A DNA stretch of 64,000 nt. Source: an uncultured Bradyrhizobium sp. GTDB lineage: Bacteria; Pseudomonadota; Alphaproteobacteria; Rhizobiales; Xanthobacteraceae. The stretch's first letter is position 1. Each line of letters opens with the position of its first letter. The notes below the pieces were generated by a model. The model did no database searches, was not told the origin of the DNA, and was given only the letters and a program-made list of their open reading frames with translations. The stretch spans positions 52,462 to 116,461 of the forward strand of contig NZ_CANSMR010000023.1 in NCBI RefSeq assembly GCF_947648125.1, given 5' to 3'. Of the stretch, positions 9,230 through 16,796 are shown piece after piece. Both the position numbers and the translations under genes were made by a program.

Positions 9230-10342
9230 GTGCTCGATAAACCCGCCTCCCAAACCGCCGCTCGCACCTCGGGCCCGCTCGCCGGCTTCCGCATCGTCGA
9301 ATTCGCCGGCATCGGCCCCGGCCCGTTCGCCTGCATGCTGCTCGCCGACATGGGCGCCGAGGTCATCACCCTCGATCGGATCGGCGCGGGCAAGAATTTG
9401 AAGGCGGTGGCAACCCGCGGCCGCAAGGTCATCGAGCTCGACCTCAAGAACAAGGCGGCGATCGCTGAAGTGCTCGACCTGCTCAGCCATGCCGACGCGC
9501 TGATCGAAGGCTTCCGCCCCGGTGTCATGGAGCGTCTCGGTCTCGGCCCGGACGTCGTGCTCGCGCGCAATCCCAAGCTGGTTTTTGGCCGCATGACCGG
9601 CTGGGGCCAGGAAGGCCCGCTGGCGAACGCCGCCGGTCACGACATCAACTACATCTCGATCACAGGCGCTCTGGCCGCGATCGGCACCAAGGAGAAGCCG
9701 GTGCCGCCGCTCAACCTGGTCGGCGATTTCGGGGGCGGCGCACTCTATCTCGTGGTCGGCGTGCTCGCAGCGCTGCTGGAAGCGCAGAAGTCCGGAAAGG
9801 GCCAGGTGGTCGATACCGCGATGTGCGACGGCGCGGCCTCGCTGATGTCGATGTTCTACGACATGCGCGCGCAGGGCCGCTGGAGCGGCGGCCGCGACCA
9901 GAACTTCCTGGACGGCGGCGCACATTTCTACGGCGTCTACGAATGCTCCTGCGGCAACTTCATCTCGATCGGCTCGATCGAACCGCAGTTCTATGCGCTG
10001 CTGCGCAAGCATGCCGACCTGACCGATGCCGACTTCGACGCCCAGATGGACCGCAAGGCCTGGCCGGCGCTGAAGGCGAAGCTGGAAAAGGTGTTCAAGA
10101 GCAAGTCGCGCGCGGACTGGTGCACAATCATGGAAGGCACCGACATCTGCTTTGCGCCGATCCTCACCATGGAAGAGGCCCCGAAGCATCCGCATATGGC
10201 AGCACGCCAGGTGTTCGTCGAGCGCCACGGCGTCACCCAGCCCGCCCCCGCACCGCGCTTCTCGCGGACACCGTCGGCGATCCGCGAGCCGGAGCTGGCA
10301 AGCATTGGCGACGTGACCAGCGCGTGGAAGGCGGGGAAATAG
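9230..10342 (+). CDS. CaiB/BaiF family CoA-transferase (alpha-methylacyl-CoA racemase-like)
   Basis: 370 residues of the class III CoA-transferase family. The N-terminal segment [18 protein letters not shown] is characteristic, and the Asp of [14 protein letters not shown] matches the catalytic Asp region of this family. Members either move CoA between acids or epimerise 2-methylacyl-CoAs. The resemblance is to alpha-methylacyl-CoA racemases (length about 360, single CaiB domain), but the substrate cannot be read from sequence. The start is GTG at 9230 with a poor ribosome site. A 250-nt spacer separates it from coxM, including an AT-rich stretch near 9110-9130, so it is probably a separate unit. 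It converges on the hppD gene. Confidence 0.85.
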   Translation: MLDKPASQTAARTSGPLAGFRIVEFAGIGPGPFACMLLADMGAEVITLDRIGAGKNLKAVATRGRKVIELDLKNKAAIAEVLDLLSHADALIEGFRPGVMERLGLGPDVVLARNPKLVFGRMTGWGQEGPLANAAGHDINYISITGALAAIGTKEKPVPPLNLVGDFGGGALYLVVGVLAALLEAQKSGKGQVVDTAMCDGAASLMSMFYDMRAQGRWSGGRDQNFLDGGAHFYGVYECSCGNFISIGSIEPQFYALLRKHADLTDADFDAQMDRKAWPALKAKLEKVFKSKSRADWCTIMEGTDICFAPILTMEEAPKHPHMAARQVFVERHGVTQPAPAPRFSRTPSAIREPELASIGDVTSAWKAGK

Positions 10343-10346
10343 AACC

Positions 10347-10493
10347 GTCGTCCCGGCCTAGTGCGCAATTGCGCACGGGGGCCGGGACCCATAACCCCGG
10401 AACGCAGTTGTTGCGCACAACCGTTCCGCGGGACTCCCACCTGGCAAACTCGATCGATTCCGCGGTATGGGTCCCGGCGTTCGCCGGGACGAC
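10347..10493. repeat. REP-like inverted repeat pair (TCGTCCCGGC...GCCGGGACCCATA family)
   Basis: Two opposed copies of a palindromic element built on GTCCCGGC / GCCGGGAC lie between convergent genes. The left copy carries the inserted perfect palindrome GTGCGCAATTGCGCAC (10361-10376) in place of the usual short loop. Relatives occur at 19192, 44547, 50855, 55150 and 57472. Such pairs can fold at the 3' ends of mRNAs. Confidence 0.8.
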
Positions 10494-10534
10494 ACCTTTT
10501 GGCTGTGCGCTAGCGTAGCACCCCTGAGACGGCT

Positions 10535-11653
10535 TCAAGCCGCGTGATCGACCTTCAGCACGCCGCGGCGGATCTGGTCTTCCTCGATCGATTCGAACAG
10601 CGCCTTGAAGTTGCCTTCGCCGAAACCGTCGTCGCCCTTGCGCTGGATGAACTCGAAGAAGATCGGCCCGATTGCGTTCGCCGAGAAGATCTGCAGCAGC
10701 ACCTTGGTCTGGCCGCCGTCCACCACACCCTCGCCGTCGATCAGGATGCCGTTGGTCTTGAGCCGCGCCACGTCCTCGCCATGCTGCGGCAGGCGGGCAT
10801 CGATCCGCTCGAAATAGGTGTCGGGCGGTGACGGCATGAACGGCAGGCCGTCCGCGCGCAGCGTCTCGACGGTGCGGTAGATGTCGCGCGCGCCGCAAGC
10901 GATGTGCTGGATGCCCTCGCCGTGATAGATGTTGAGATATTCCTCGATCTGCCCGGAATCGCCGGCATCCTCGTTGATCGGAATCCGGATCTTGCCGTCC
11001 GGGCTGGTCAGCGCGCGGGAGAACAGGCCGGACGCGCGGCCCTCGATGTCGAAGAAGCGGATCTGGCGGAAGTTGAACAGCTTGGCATAGAAGCCGGTCC
11101 AGACATCCATCCGACCGCGATGGACGTTGTGGGTGAGGTGATCGACGTAATACAGGCCCGAGCCCGCGGGACGCGGATTCTCCTCTCCTAACCACTCGAA
11201 CTCGGCACCATAGGCGGAGCCCTTGGCGCCGTAGCGATCGACGAAATACAGCAGGCTGCCGCCGATGCCCTTGATCGCGGGCACATCCAGCGTCTTCTCG
11301 GCGGACGACACATCCGCCGGCTCTGCGCCGAGCGCGATCGCGCGCTCATAGGCGCGCTTCGCATCGACCACGCGGAACGCCATCGACGGCGCGCAGGGGC
11401 CGTGCGCGGCGACGAAATTGAAGCCGTGGGTGCCCGGCTCCTCATTGACGAGATAGTTGATGTCGCCCTGACGATAGACCGTGATGCTCTTGGTCTTGTG
11501 GCGGGCGACCGCGACAAAGCCCATCAACTTGAACAAGGCATGCAGCTCCGCCGGGTTGGGGTGGGCATATTCGACGAACTCGAAGCCGTCGGTGCCCATC
11601 GGGTTCTCAGCGCTGATTTCGGCCGGCGGCGCATCGTGCGGAAACGGTCCCAT
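10535..11653 (-). CDS. hppD: 4-hydroxyphenylpyruvate dioxygenase
   Basis: 372 residues, a two-domain vicinal-oxygen-chelate protein (EC 1.13.11.27) that converts 4-hydroxyphenylpyruvate to homogentisate. The Fe(II) ligands are the His in VDHLTHNV, the His in IQHIACG and the Glu in FFEFIQRKGDDGFGEGNF. The C-terminal helix region that gates the active site is also present. ATG 11653 is preceded by AGGGAG at good spacing. Its product feeds hmgA, which sits 2.5 kb away in a separate operon. The divergent Lrp/AsnC gene at 11761 shares its promoter region and is its likely regulator. The call is firm. Confidence 0.96.
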   Translation of the reverse strand: MGPFPHDAPPAEISAENPMGTDGFEFVEYAHPNPAELHALFKLMGFVAVARHKTKSITVYRQGDINYLVNEEPGTHGFNFVAAHGPCAPSMAFRVVDAKRAYERAIALGAEPADVSSAEKTLDVPAIKGIGGSLLYFVDRYGAKGSAYGAEFEWLGEENPRPAGSGLYYVDHLTHNVHRGRMDVWTGFYAKLFNFRQIRFFDIEGRASGLFSRALTSPDGKIRIPINEDAGDSGQIEEYLNIYHGEGIQHIACGARDIYRTVETLRADGLPFMPSPPDTYFERIDARLPQHGEDVARLKTNGILIDGEGVVDGGQTKVLLQIFSANAIGPIFFEFIQRKGDDGFGEGNFKALFESIEEDQIRRGVLKVDHAA

Positions 11654-11733
11654 GACGGTAACTCCCTGATTTGTCTGGGATCAGTTTCCGTCATCTGCTG
11701 CGCAACGTGCGTGCAAAATAGCCCCTGATTTGC

Positions 11734-11755
11734 TAGAATCGCGCACAATCTGTGC
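11734..11755. promoter_or_regulatory. Candidate Lrp/AsnC operator overlapping the promoter start site
   Basis: The perfect inverted repeat GCACA-ATC-TGTGC lies at 11743-11755, just after a possible -10 box TAGAAT (11734-11739). It would cover the transcription start of the rightward regulator gene and overlaps the GTG at 11752. A related GCGCAACGTGCGTGC stretch lies at 11700-11714 nearer hppD. The arrangement suits autoregulation plus control of hppD; this is an inference from position. Confidence 0.4.
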
Positions 11756-11760
11756 ATGAA

Positions 11761-12252
11761 ATGGACATTCGACGCATGCCTGAAGTCGACGCCTTCGACC
11801 TCAAAATGCTCGCCGCGCTGCAAGATGACGGCCGGCTGACCAACCAGCAGCTCGCCGACCTGGTCGGGCTCTCCGCCTCGCAATGCTCGCGGCGGCGGAT
11901 GCGGTTGGAGGAGGAGAAGGTGATTTCGGGCTACCATGCCGATATCGCCGGCGAGGCGCTCGGCTTCGGCCTGATCGCCTTCATCCACATTACGCTGGCG
12001 ACCCACTCGCCCGACAATGCCAAGCGGTTTCGCGAGCTGGTCAACCGCGTCGACGACATCCAGGAGGCCTACGCGCTGACCGGCGATGCCGATTACGTGC
12101 TGAAGGTGATGCTGCGCGACCTGAAGAGCCTGTCGGACATCGTCAACAATGTGCTGATGCCGCACCAGAGCGTGGCGCATGTGCGCTCTTCGATCGTGCT
12201 CGACCGCCTGAAGGAAAGCACCAAGCTGCCGCTGAAGGCTCTGCAGACCTGA
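11761..12252 (+). CDS. Lrp/AsnC-family transcriptional regulator
   Basis: 163 residues from ATG 11761; a GTG at 11752 would add three residues but lies inside a candidate operator. The N-terminal winged HTH is clear (LAALQDDGRLTNQQLADLVG, then SQCSRRRMRLEEEKVI). The C-terminal RAM ligand-sensing domain ends with VRSSIVLDRLKESTKLPL. Proteins of this family form octamers that sense amino acids. Divergent placement from hppD suggests it senses an aromatic amino acid or its keto acid and controls tyrosine breakdown. No ribosome-binding site is obvious. Confidence 0.9.
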   Translation: MDIRRMPEVDAFDLKMLAALQDDGRLTNQQLADLVGLSASQCSRRRMRLEEEKVISGYHADIAGEALGFGLIAFIHITLATHSPDNAKRFRELVNRVDDIQEAYALTGDADYVLKVMLRDLKSLSDIVNNVLMPHQSVAHVRSSIVLDRLKESTKLPLKALQT

Positions 12253-12337
12253 CTGGCGCAAATCGAGGGAAATCCGTCATTCGCTTTCCCGGCCCGATTT
12301 GCGATCATTTCTCCAACATTCCCCGAGAGAGACGACC

Positions 12338-12649
12338 ATGGCGCTGCAGCTGCGACCGAACTGCGAATATTGCGACAAGGACCTGCCACCAAGCGCGCTA
12401 GAGGCGCGGATCTGCTCCTATGAATGCACGTTCTGTGCGGATTGCGCGGAGACCAAGCTCGGCAATGTCTGCCCGAACTGCGGCGGCGGCTTCGCGCCGC
12501 GGCCGATACGCCCGGCCAAGCCGTGGCGGGCGGGTGTCTGCACCGTGAACCAGCCGCCGTCCGACAAGCGGGTGCATCTGAAATACAGCCTCGAGGACTG
12601 CGCGGCGAATACCGCGCGGCTGAGGGATGTCAGGCCGGAGGAGCGGTGA
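12338..12649 (+). CDS. DUF1272 zinc-ribbon-like protein
   Basis: 103 residues starting MALQLRPNCEYC, preceded by GAGAGAGA; 13 upstream in-frame residues are not part of the family. Eight cysteines are arranged as CEYC, CSYECTFC, CADC and CPNCGGG, which suggests two bound zinc ions. It matches the small DUF1272 family in the order RPNCEYCDKDLPP to CPNCGGGFAPRPIRP. The function is unknown. The C-terminal 25 residues beyond the family core look unstructured. It is 85 nt after the Lrp gene on the same strand, so co-transcription is possible. Confidence 0.85.
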   Translation: MALQLRPNCEYCDKDLPPSALEARICSYECTFCADCAETKLGNVCPNCGGGFAPRPIRPAKPWRAGVCTVNQPPSDKRVHLKYSLEDCAANTARLRDVRPEER

Positions 12650-12660
12650 GTTTCCTCTCG

Positions 12661-12741
12661 TCATTGCGAGCGAAGCGAAGCAATCCATCCTCTCCGCGCA
12701 GGGATAGATGGATTGCTTCGTCGCTTCGCTCCTCGCAATGA
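12661..12741. repeat. Inverted repeat, CATTGCGAGCGAAGCGAAGCAATCC family
   Basis: The left arm (12661-12689) and right arm (12707-12741) are near-perfect reverse complements around a short spacer, giving a long hairpin between two convergent genes. A diverged second copy of the family lies at 42127-42213. It may act as a bidirectional 3' end. Confidence 0.8.
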
Positions 12742-12752
12742 CAGCAAGAGAA

Positions 12753-14024
12753 TTAGTCTGCCGCGACGATGGTGCCTTCGACCTCACCGAACCCGACGCG
12801 ATAGCCGTCGCCCTGGCACCAGCCGCGCATGACAAGCGAGTCGCCGTTTTCGAGGAACGAGCGGGTCACGCCGCTCGCGAGATCGACCGGTTCGGTGCCG
12901 TTCCAGCTGATTTCCAGCAGGCTGCCGCGCTGATGCTTCTCGGGGCCGGAGATCGTGCCGCTGCCTAAGAGATCACCGACATTCATCGCGCAGCCGCTCG
13001 AGGCATGGTGCACGAGCTGCTGCACCGACGACCAGTACATGTATTTGAAGTTGGTGCTGCAGATCGTCTTCGCTTCGTTCATCGCACCGGCGCGCAGCGC
13101 GACGTCGAGCTGCATGTCGTAATTGTTCGGTTGGGTCTGCTTGAGATAGGCCAGCGGCTCCGGCTGCTGCGCCGGGCCCTGCATCCGGAACGGCTCCAGC
13201 GCCTCGCGCGGCACCACCCACGGGCTGATCGAGGTCGCGAACGCCTTGGCCTGGAACGGGCCGAGCGGCACATACTCCCATTGCTGGATGTCGCGCGCGC
13301 TCCAGTCGTTGAGGATGACGAAGCCGAAGATCATCTCCTCGGCCTGTTTCTCGGTGAGCATCTCGCCCATCGGCGACGCCTGTCCGACCACGACGCCCAT
13401 CTCGAGCTCGAAGTCGAGCCGCTTGCAGGCGCCGAAGCTCGGCACCTCAGCGGTCGGCGGCTTCAGCTGGCCGCGTGGGCGCCGCACCTTGGTGCCACTC
13501 ACCACCACGGTCGAGGCGCGGCCGTTGTAGCCGATCGGCATGTGCAGCCAGTTCGGCTGCAACGCATTGTCCTTGCCGCGGAACATGACGCCGACATTGG
13601 TGGCGTGCTCCTTCGACGAATAGAAATCGGTGTAGCCCGAGACGGCAAACGGCATGTGCAGCCGGACGTCAGCCATCGGCACCAGCGCCCGCGCCCGCAA
13701 CTCCCTGTTGTCGCGCAGTTCCGGATGATCGGCGCGCAGCAGCTCGCTGATCCGCGCCCGCGTCGCCGACCACACCTTCGGCCCGAGCGCCATGAAGGCG
13801 TTGAGCGACGGCTGCGATAACACGCCGAGCGGCCCGACGTCGAGCCGCGAGTCCTGCTCGAGCTCCCAGAGGTCGAGCACATAGTCGCCGATCGCTACGC
13901 CGACACGTGGCGCGAGGCCGTCCTTCGACGAGAACACGCCGTAGGGCAGGTTCTGGATCGGGAAGTCGGAGGTCGGCGCGACGTCGATGAAGGAGCGGAG
14001 GGATGGGTCGTTGGGGTGGGTCAT
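12753..14024 (-). CDS. fahA: Fumarylacetoacetase
   Basis: 423 residues (EC 3.7.1.2), the last step of tyrosine/homogentisate breakdown, hydrolysing fumarylacetoacetate to fumarate and acetoacetate. The N-terminal FAA domain begins FPIQNLPYGVFSS. The catalytic domain has DFYSSKEHATNVG, LDFELEMGVVVG with the metal-binding acidic residues, ILNDWSARDIQQWEY and the C-terminal LLGSGTISGPE. The start is ATG at 14024; 48 further upstream residues are read from repeat DNA. It is last in the homogentisate operon, separated from hmgA by a 160-bp inverted repeat. Maleylacetoacetate isomerase, which should act just before it, is not in the window. Confidence 0.96.
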   Translation of the reverse strand: MTHPNDPSLRSFIDVAPTSDFPIQNLPYGVFSSKDGLAPRVGVAIGDYVLDLWELEQDSRLDVGPLGVLSQPSLNAFMALGPKVWSATRARISELLRADHPELRDNRELRARALVPMADVRLHMPFAVSGYTDFYSSKEHATNVGVMFRGKDNALQPNWLHMPIGYNGRASTVVVSGTKVRRPRGQLKPPTAEVPSFGACKRLDFELEMGVVVGQASPMGEMLTEKQAEEMIFGFVILNDWSARDIQQWEYVPLGPFQAKAFATSISPWVVPREALEPFRMQGPAQQPEPLAYLKQTQPNNYDMQLDVALRAGAMNEAKTICSTNFKYMYWSSVQQLVHHASSGCAMNVGDLLGSGTISGPEKHQRGSLLEISWNGTEPVDLASGVTRSFLENGDSLVMRGWCQGDGYRVGFGEVEGTIVAAD

Positions 14025-14061
14025 CGTTTTCTCGATGCAATGATGGTGGTGCCAGTTTCGC

Positions 14062-14221
14062 CACCCTCCCCTGGAGGGGAGGGTCGGCTCGCATGAAGCG
14101 AAGCGAAATGCGAGACGGGGTGGGGTGATCCCTCCACTCGGGTACTGCCTCAAGGGAGAGACTGTCACCCCACCCCGCCGCTCATTTCATTCGCGTCGAC
14201 CCTCCCCCTCCAGGGGAGGGT
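14062..14221. repeat. Large inverted repeat inside the homogentisate operon
   Basis: The outer arms are ACCCTCCCCTGGAGGGGAGG at 14062 and its complement ending at 14221. The inner arms are GACGGGGTGGGGTGA (14114-14128) and TCACCCCACCCCGCC (14165-14179). Each outer arm is itself hairpin-forming. Lying between hmgA and fahA on a shared strand, it could lower or stabilise downstream transcript. Confidence 0.85.
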
Positions 14222-14225
14222 AAGA

Positions 14226-15572
14226 TCACGGCTTGGTCGGGTCGAACTTCTTCTCGAGCCCCTTCCAGCAATCCGAGTAATCGTCCTGCAGCGTCGATGA
14301 CGTCGCGGCATGCTGCGTCACGCGCTGCGGGAAACGGGTCTCGAACATGAAGGCCATCGTGCCGGTCAGCTTCACCGGCTTCAGCTCGCTGTTGCTGGCG
14401 TGCTCGAAGGCTTCGCGGTCGGGCCCGTGCGGCAGCATGCAATTGTGCAGGCTGATACCGCCGGGGACGAAGCCCTGCGGCTTGGCATCGTAGACGCCGT
14501 AGATCAGCCCCATGAACTCCGACATGATGTTCATGTGGTACCACGGCGGACGGAAGGTGTTGTCCGCCACCATCCAGCGCTCCGGGAAGATCACGAAGTC
14601 GATGTTCGCGGTGCCTGCGGTCTCCGACGGCGAGGTCAATACCGTGAAGATCGACGGATCGGGATGATCGAACGCGATCGCGCCGACCGGCGAGAAGGTG
14701 CGCAGATCGTATTTGTAGGGCGCGTAGTTACCGTGCCAGGCGACGACGTCGATCGGCGAATGCGGCAATGTGGTCTTGAACAGCGCGCCGCCCCACTTCA
14801 CGTAGAGCTCGGTCGGGGTGTCCTTGTCCTCGTAGCTAGCCACCGGCGTCAGGAAGTCGCGCGAATTGGCCAGGCAATTGGCGCCGATCGGGCCGCGCTC
14901 CGGCAGCGTGAAGGCGCCGCCGTAGTTCTCGCAGAGATAGCCGCGCGCCGGGCCATTCGGAATCTCGACGCGGAATTTCACGCCGCGCGGGATCACGACG
15001 ATCTCGCCCGGCTCGGCATCGATGCGGCCGAATTCGGTGACAAGCCGCAGATTGCCCTGCTGCAGCACGAACATCATCTCCCCATCGGCATTGTAGAAAT
15101 GCTGATCGACCATCGATTTGGTGATGAGATAGATGTGCGCCGCCATGCCGGCTTGCGTATTGGCATCCCCGGCCGTGGTCATGGTCTGCACGCCCTGCAG
15201 GAAGGTCATGTCCTCCTTCGGGATCGGCGCCGGGTCCCAGCGCAGCTGCGCGATCGGCATGTCGTATTCGTGACACGGCGCGGTGCGCCACAGCCCGCTA
15301 TCTGCCTTGGCGAAGCGGCCGGAGTGCCGCACTGACGGGCGGATGCGATAGAGCCAGGAGCGCTCATTGGTGCCGCGCGGCGCCGTGAACGGCGAGCCCG
15401 AGAGCTGTTCGGCATAGAGCCCGTAGGCGCAACGCTGCGGCGAGTTGCGCCCCATCGGCAGCGCGCTGGGCAAGGCCTCGGTCTCAAAGCTGTTGCCGAA
15501 GCCGGACATGTAGCCCGGCGTGACTTGCCCCGAGCTGCGAACGATCTGATCAGGCGAGGTGTTGATGTTCAC
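14226..15572 (-). CDS. hmgA: Homogentisate 1,2-dioxygenase
   Basis: 448 residues (EC 1.13.11.5), a cupin-fold non-heme iron enzyme that opens the homogentisate ring to maleylacetoacetate. The family N-terminus [15 protein letters not shown] and the C-terminal [18 protein letters not shown] and [11 protein letters not shown] are present. The His and Glu of these blocks are the expected Fe ligands. The start is GTG at 15572, preceded by AGGAGGA, only 2 nt after the stop of the MBL gene, so translation is probably coupled. A longer reading frame upstream adds nothing recognisable. The call is firm. Confidence 0.96.
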   Translation of the reverse strand: MNINTSPDQIVRSSGQVTPGYMSGFGNSFETEALPSALPMGRNSPQRCAYGLYAEQLSGSPFTAPRGTNERSWLYRIRPSVRHSGRFAKADSGLWRTAPCHEYDMPIAQLRWDPAPIPKEDMTFLQGVQTMTTAGDANTQAGMAAHIYLITKSMVDQHFYNADGEMMFVLQQGNLRLVTEFGRIDAEPGEIVVIPRGVKFRVEIPNGPARGYLCENYGGAFTLPERGPIGANCLANSRDFLTPVASYEDKDTPTELYVKWGGALFKTTLPHSPIDVVAWHGNYAPYKYDLRTFSPVGAIAFDHPDPSIFTVLTSPSETAGTANIDFVIFPERWMVADNTFRPPWYHMNIMSEFMGLIYGVYDAKPQGFVPGGISLHNCMLPHGPDREAFEHASNSELKPVKLTGTMAFMFETRFPQRVTQHAATSSTLQDDYSDCWKGLEKKFDPTKP

Positions 15573-15574
15573 GA

Positions 15575-16531
15575 CTATCCTCCTCCTTGCAGGGCGGCCC
15601 ACATTTCCTGGTCGCGCTTGTCGGTCCAGATCACGGGATCGTCGATCCCGGACGCCTCGTCATAGGCGCGCGAAACGTTGAACGGCAGGCAGTGCTCGTA
15701 GATCGCGAACTTCGAGAACTTCGGATCCATCACCTCGCGCGTCGCCGCCATCGATTCCTTCAGGCTGCGGCCCTTGGCGACCGACGATTCGGCGGCGCCA
15801 TAGAGCGTGGTGACGAAATCGCGGGTCATCGCGATCGCATCGCGGCCGGTCTCGAGACCCTTCAGCGCATCGCCGCGGCCCGGCGCAATCGCCTTCGGAT
15901 TGAAGGCGCGGATCTCGTTCAAGGTCATCGGCCATTCGCGCAGATGCGCATCGCCGCAATAGCAGGCCGAATGATATTCGATGAGGTCGCCGGAGAACAT
16001 CACCTCGGCATCCGGCACCCAGGCGACGATATCGCCCGAGGTGTGGCCGGCGCCGAGTTGCATCAGCCGCACCTCGCGCTTGCCGAGATAGATCGACATC
16101 TCGCCCTCGAAGGTCAGCGTCGGCCAGGTCAGGCCGGGAATGCTCGCCGCATCCTGAAACAGCCGCGGGAAGCGGCCGTACTCGGAATCCCAGTCCTGCT
16201 GGCCGCGCTCCTGGATCAGCCGGTACGTCTCCTGCGAGGCGACGATGCCCTGCGCGTGATAGGCCGAGGCGCCGAGCACGCGCACCGCGTGATAGTGCGA
16301 GAGCACGACATATTTGATCGGCTTGTCGGTGACAGTCTTGACCCGCTCGATCACCTTGTTAGCCATCGCGGGCGTTGCCTGCGCGTCGAATACCAGGCAG
16401 CCGTCGTCGCCGACGATGACGGCGGTGTTGGGATCGCCCTCGGCGGTGAAGGCGTAGAGATCGGTTCCAATCTCGGAGAAGGTGACCTTCTTCTCCGCGA
16501 GATCCGTGGTCGATGCGAAACCTTTGGCCAT
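15575..16531 (-). CDS. MBL-fold hydrolase with degenerate metal motif
   Basis: 318 residues of the metallo-beta-lactamase fold. The family HxHxDH motif reads H79-Y-H81-A-V83-R84, so the Asp and last His of the second metal site are replaced. The later GAGHTSGD and [19 protein letters not shown] segments, which hold further ligands, are kept. It may bind one metal or act on a different substrate. It lies between the DUF2783 gene and hmgA in one operon, which points to a role in aromatic breakdown such as opening a lactone by-product (inference). ATG 16531 is preferred; the longer frame reads through the DUF2783 gene. Confidence 0.85.
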   Translation of the reverse strand: MAKGFASTTDLAEKKVTFSEIGTDLYAFTAEGDPNTAVIVGDDGCLVFDAQATPAMANKVIERVKTVTDKPIKYVVLSHYHAVRVLGASAYHAQGIVASQETYRLIQERGQQDWDSEYGRFPRLFQDAASIPGLTWPTLTFEGEMSIYLGKREVRLMQLGAGHTSGDIVAWVPDAEVMFSGDLIEYHSACYCGDAHLREWPMTLNEIRAFNPKAIAPGRGDALKGLETGRDAIAMTRDFVTTLYGAAESSVAKGRSLKESMAATREVMDPKFSKFAIYEHCLPFNVSRAYDEASGIDDPVIWTDKRDQEMWAALQGGG

Positions 16532-16559
16532 CAGTTCAATCCTGTCCGTTTGATCAGTG

Positions 16560-16787
16560 CTATTGTTGTTGCTGTTGTTGCTGCTGGCTCGCGTCCAGCG
16601 TCCGCCGCTTCGCCAGCGCGATCGCCTCGCGCAGCACATCGAGATCGCCGATGTGGTTGGCGAGCACCAGCACCAGCGCGGCATCGAGATCGGCGCTCTG
16701 CGCCTCGGTGAGGCCGCGATGCGCCTCGACGATGGCGCGAAAGGCGTCATCGGGCTTTGCGAAGTTCGAACTGGTCGACAGCGCCAT
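16560..16787 (-). CDS. DUF2783 small protein with polyglutamine tail
   Basis: 75 residues. The helical core ALVLVLANHIGDLDVLREAIALAKR fits the DUF2783 family, small proteins usually found beside FAD-dependent hydroxylases. It ends in eight glutamines encoded by a mixed CAG/CAA run (16563-16586), probably a slippage-prone tract. It starts 9 nt after the stop of the FAD hydroxylase. A small coupling protein (MhaB) of similar size is required by the two-component 3-hydroxyphenylacetate hydroxylase of Pseudomonas putida U. By position and size this protein could be its counterpart, which remains inference. Confidence 0.8.
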   Translation of the reverse strand: MALSTSSNFAKPDDAFRAIVEAHRGLTEAQSADLDAALVLVLANHIGDLDVLREAIALAKRRTLDASQQQQQQQQ

Positions 16788-16796
16788 GACTGCTCC

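Noticed and set aside
10347-10493. Possible insertion sequence ends
   Set aside because: Inverted repeats are present, but there is no transposase and no target duplication. The same pattern recurs as a short REP-like element at many gene ends.
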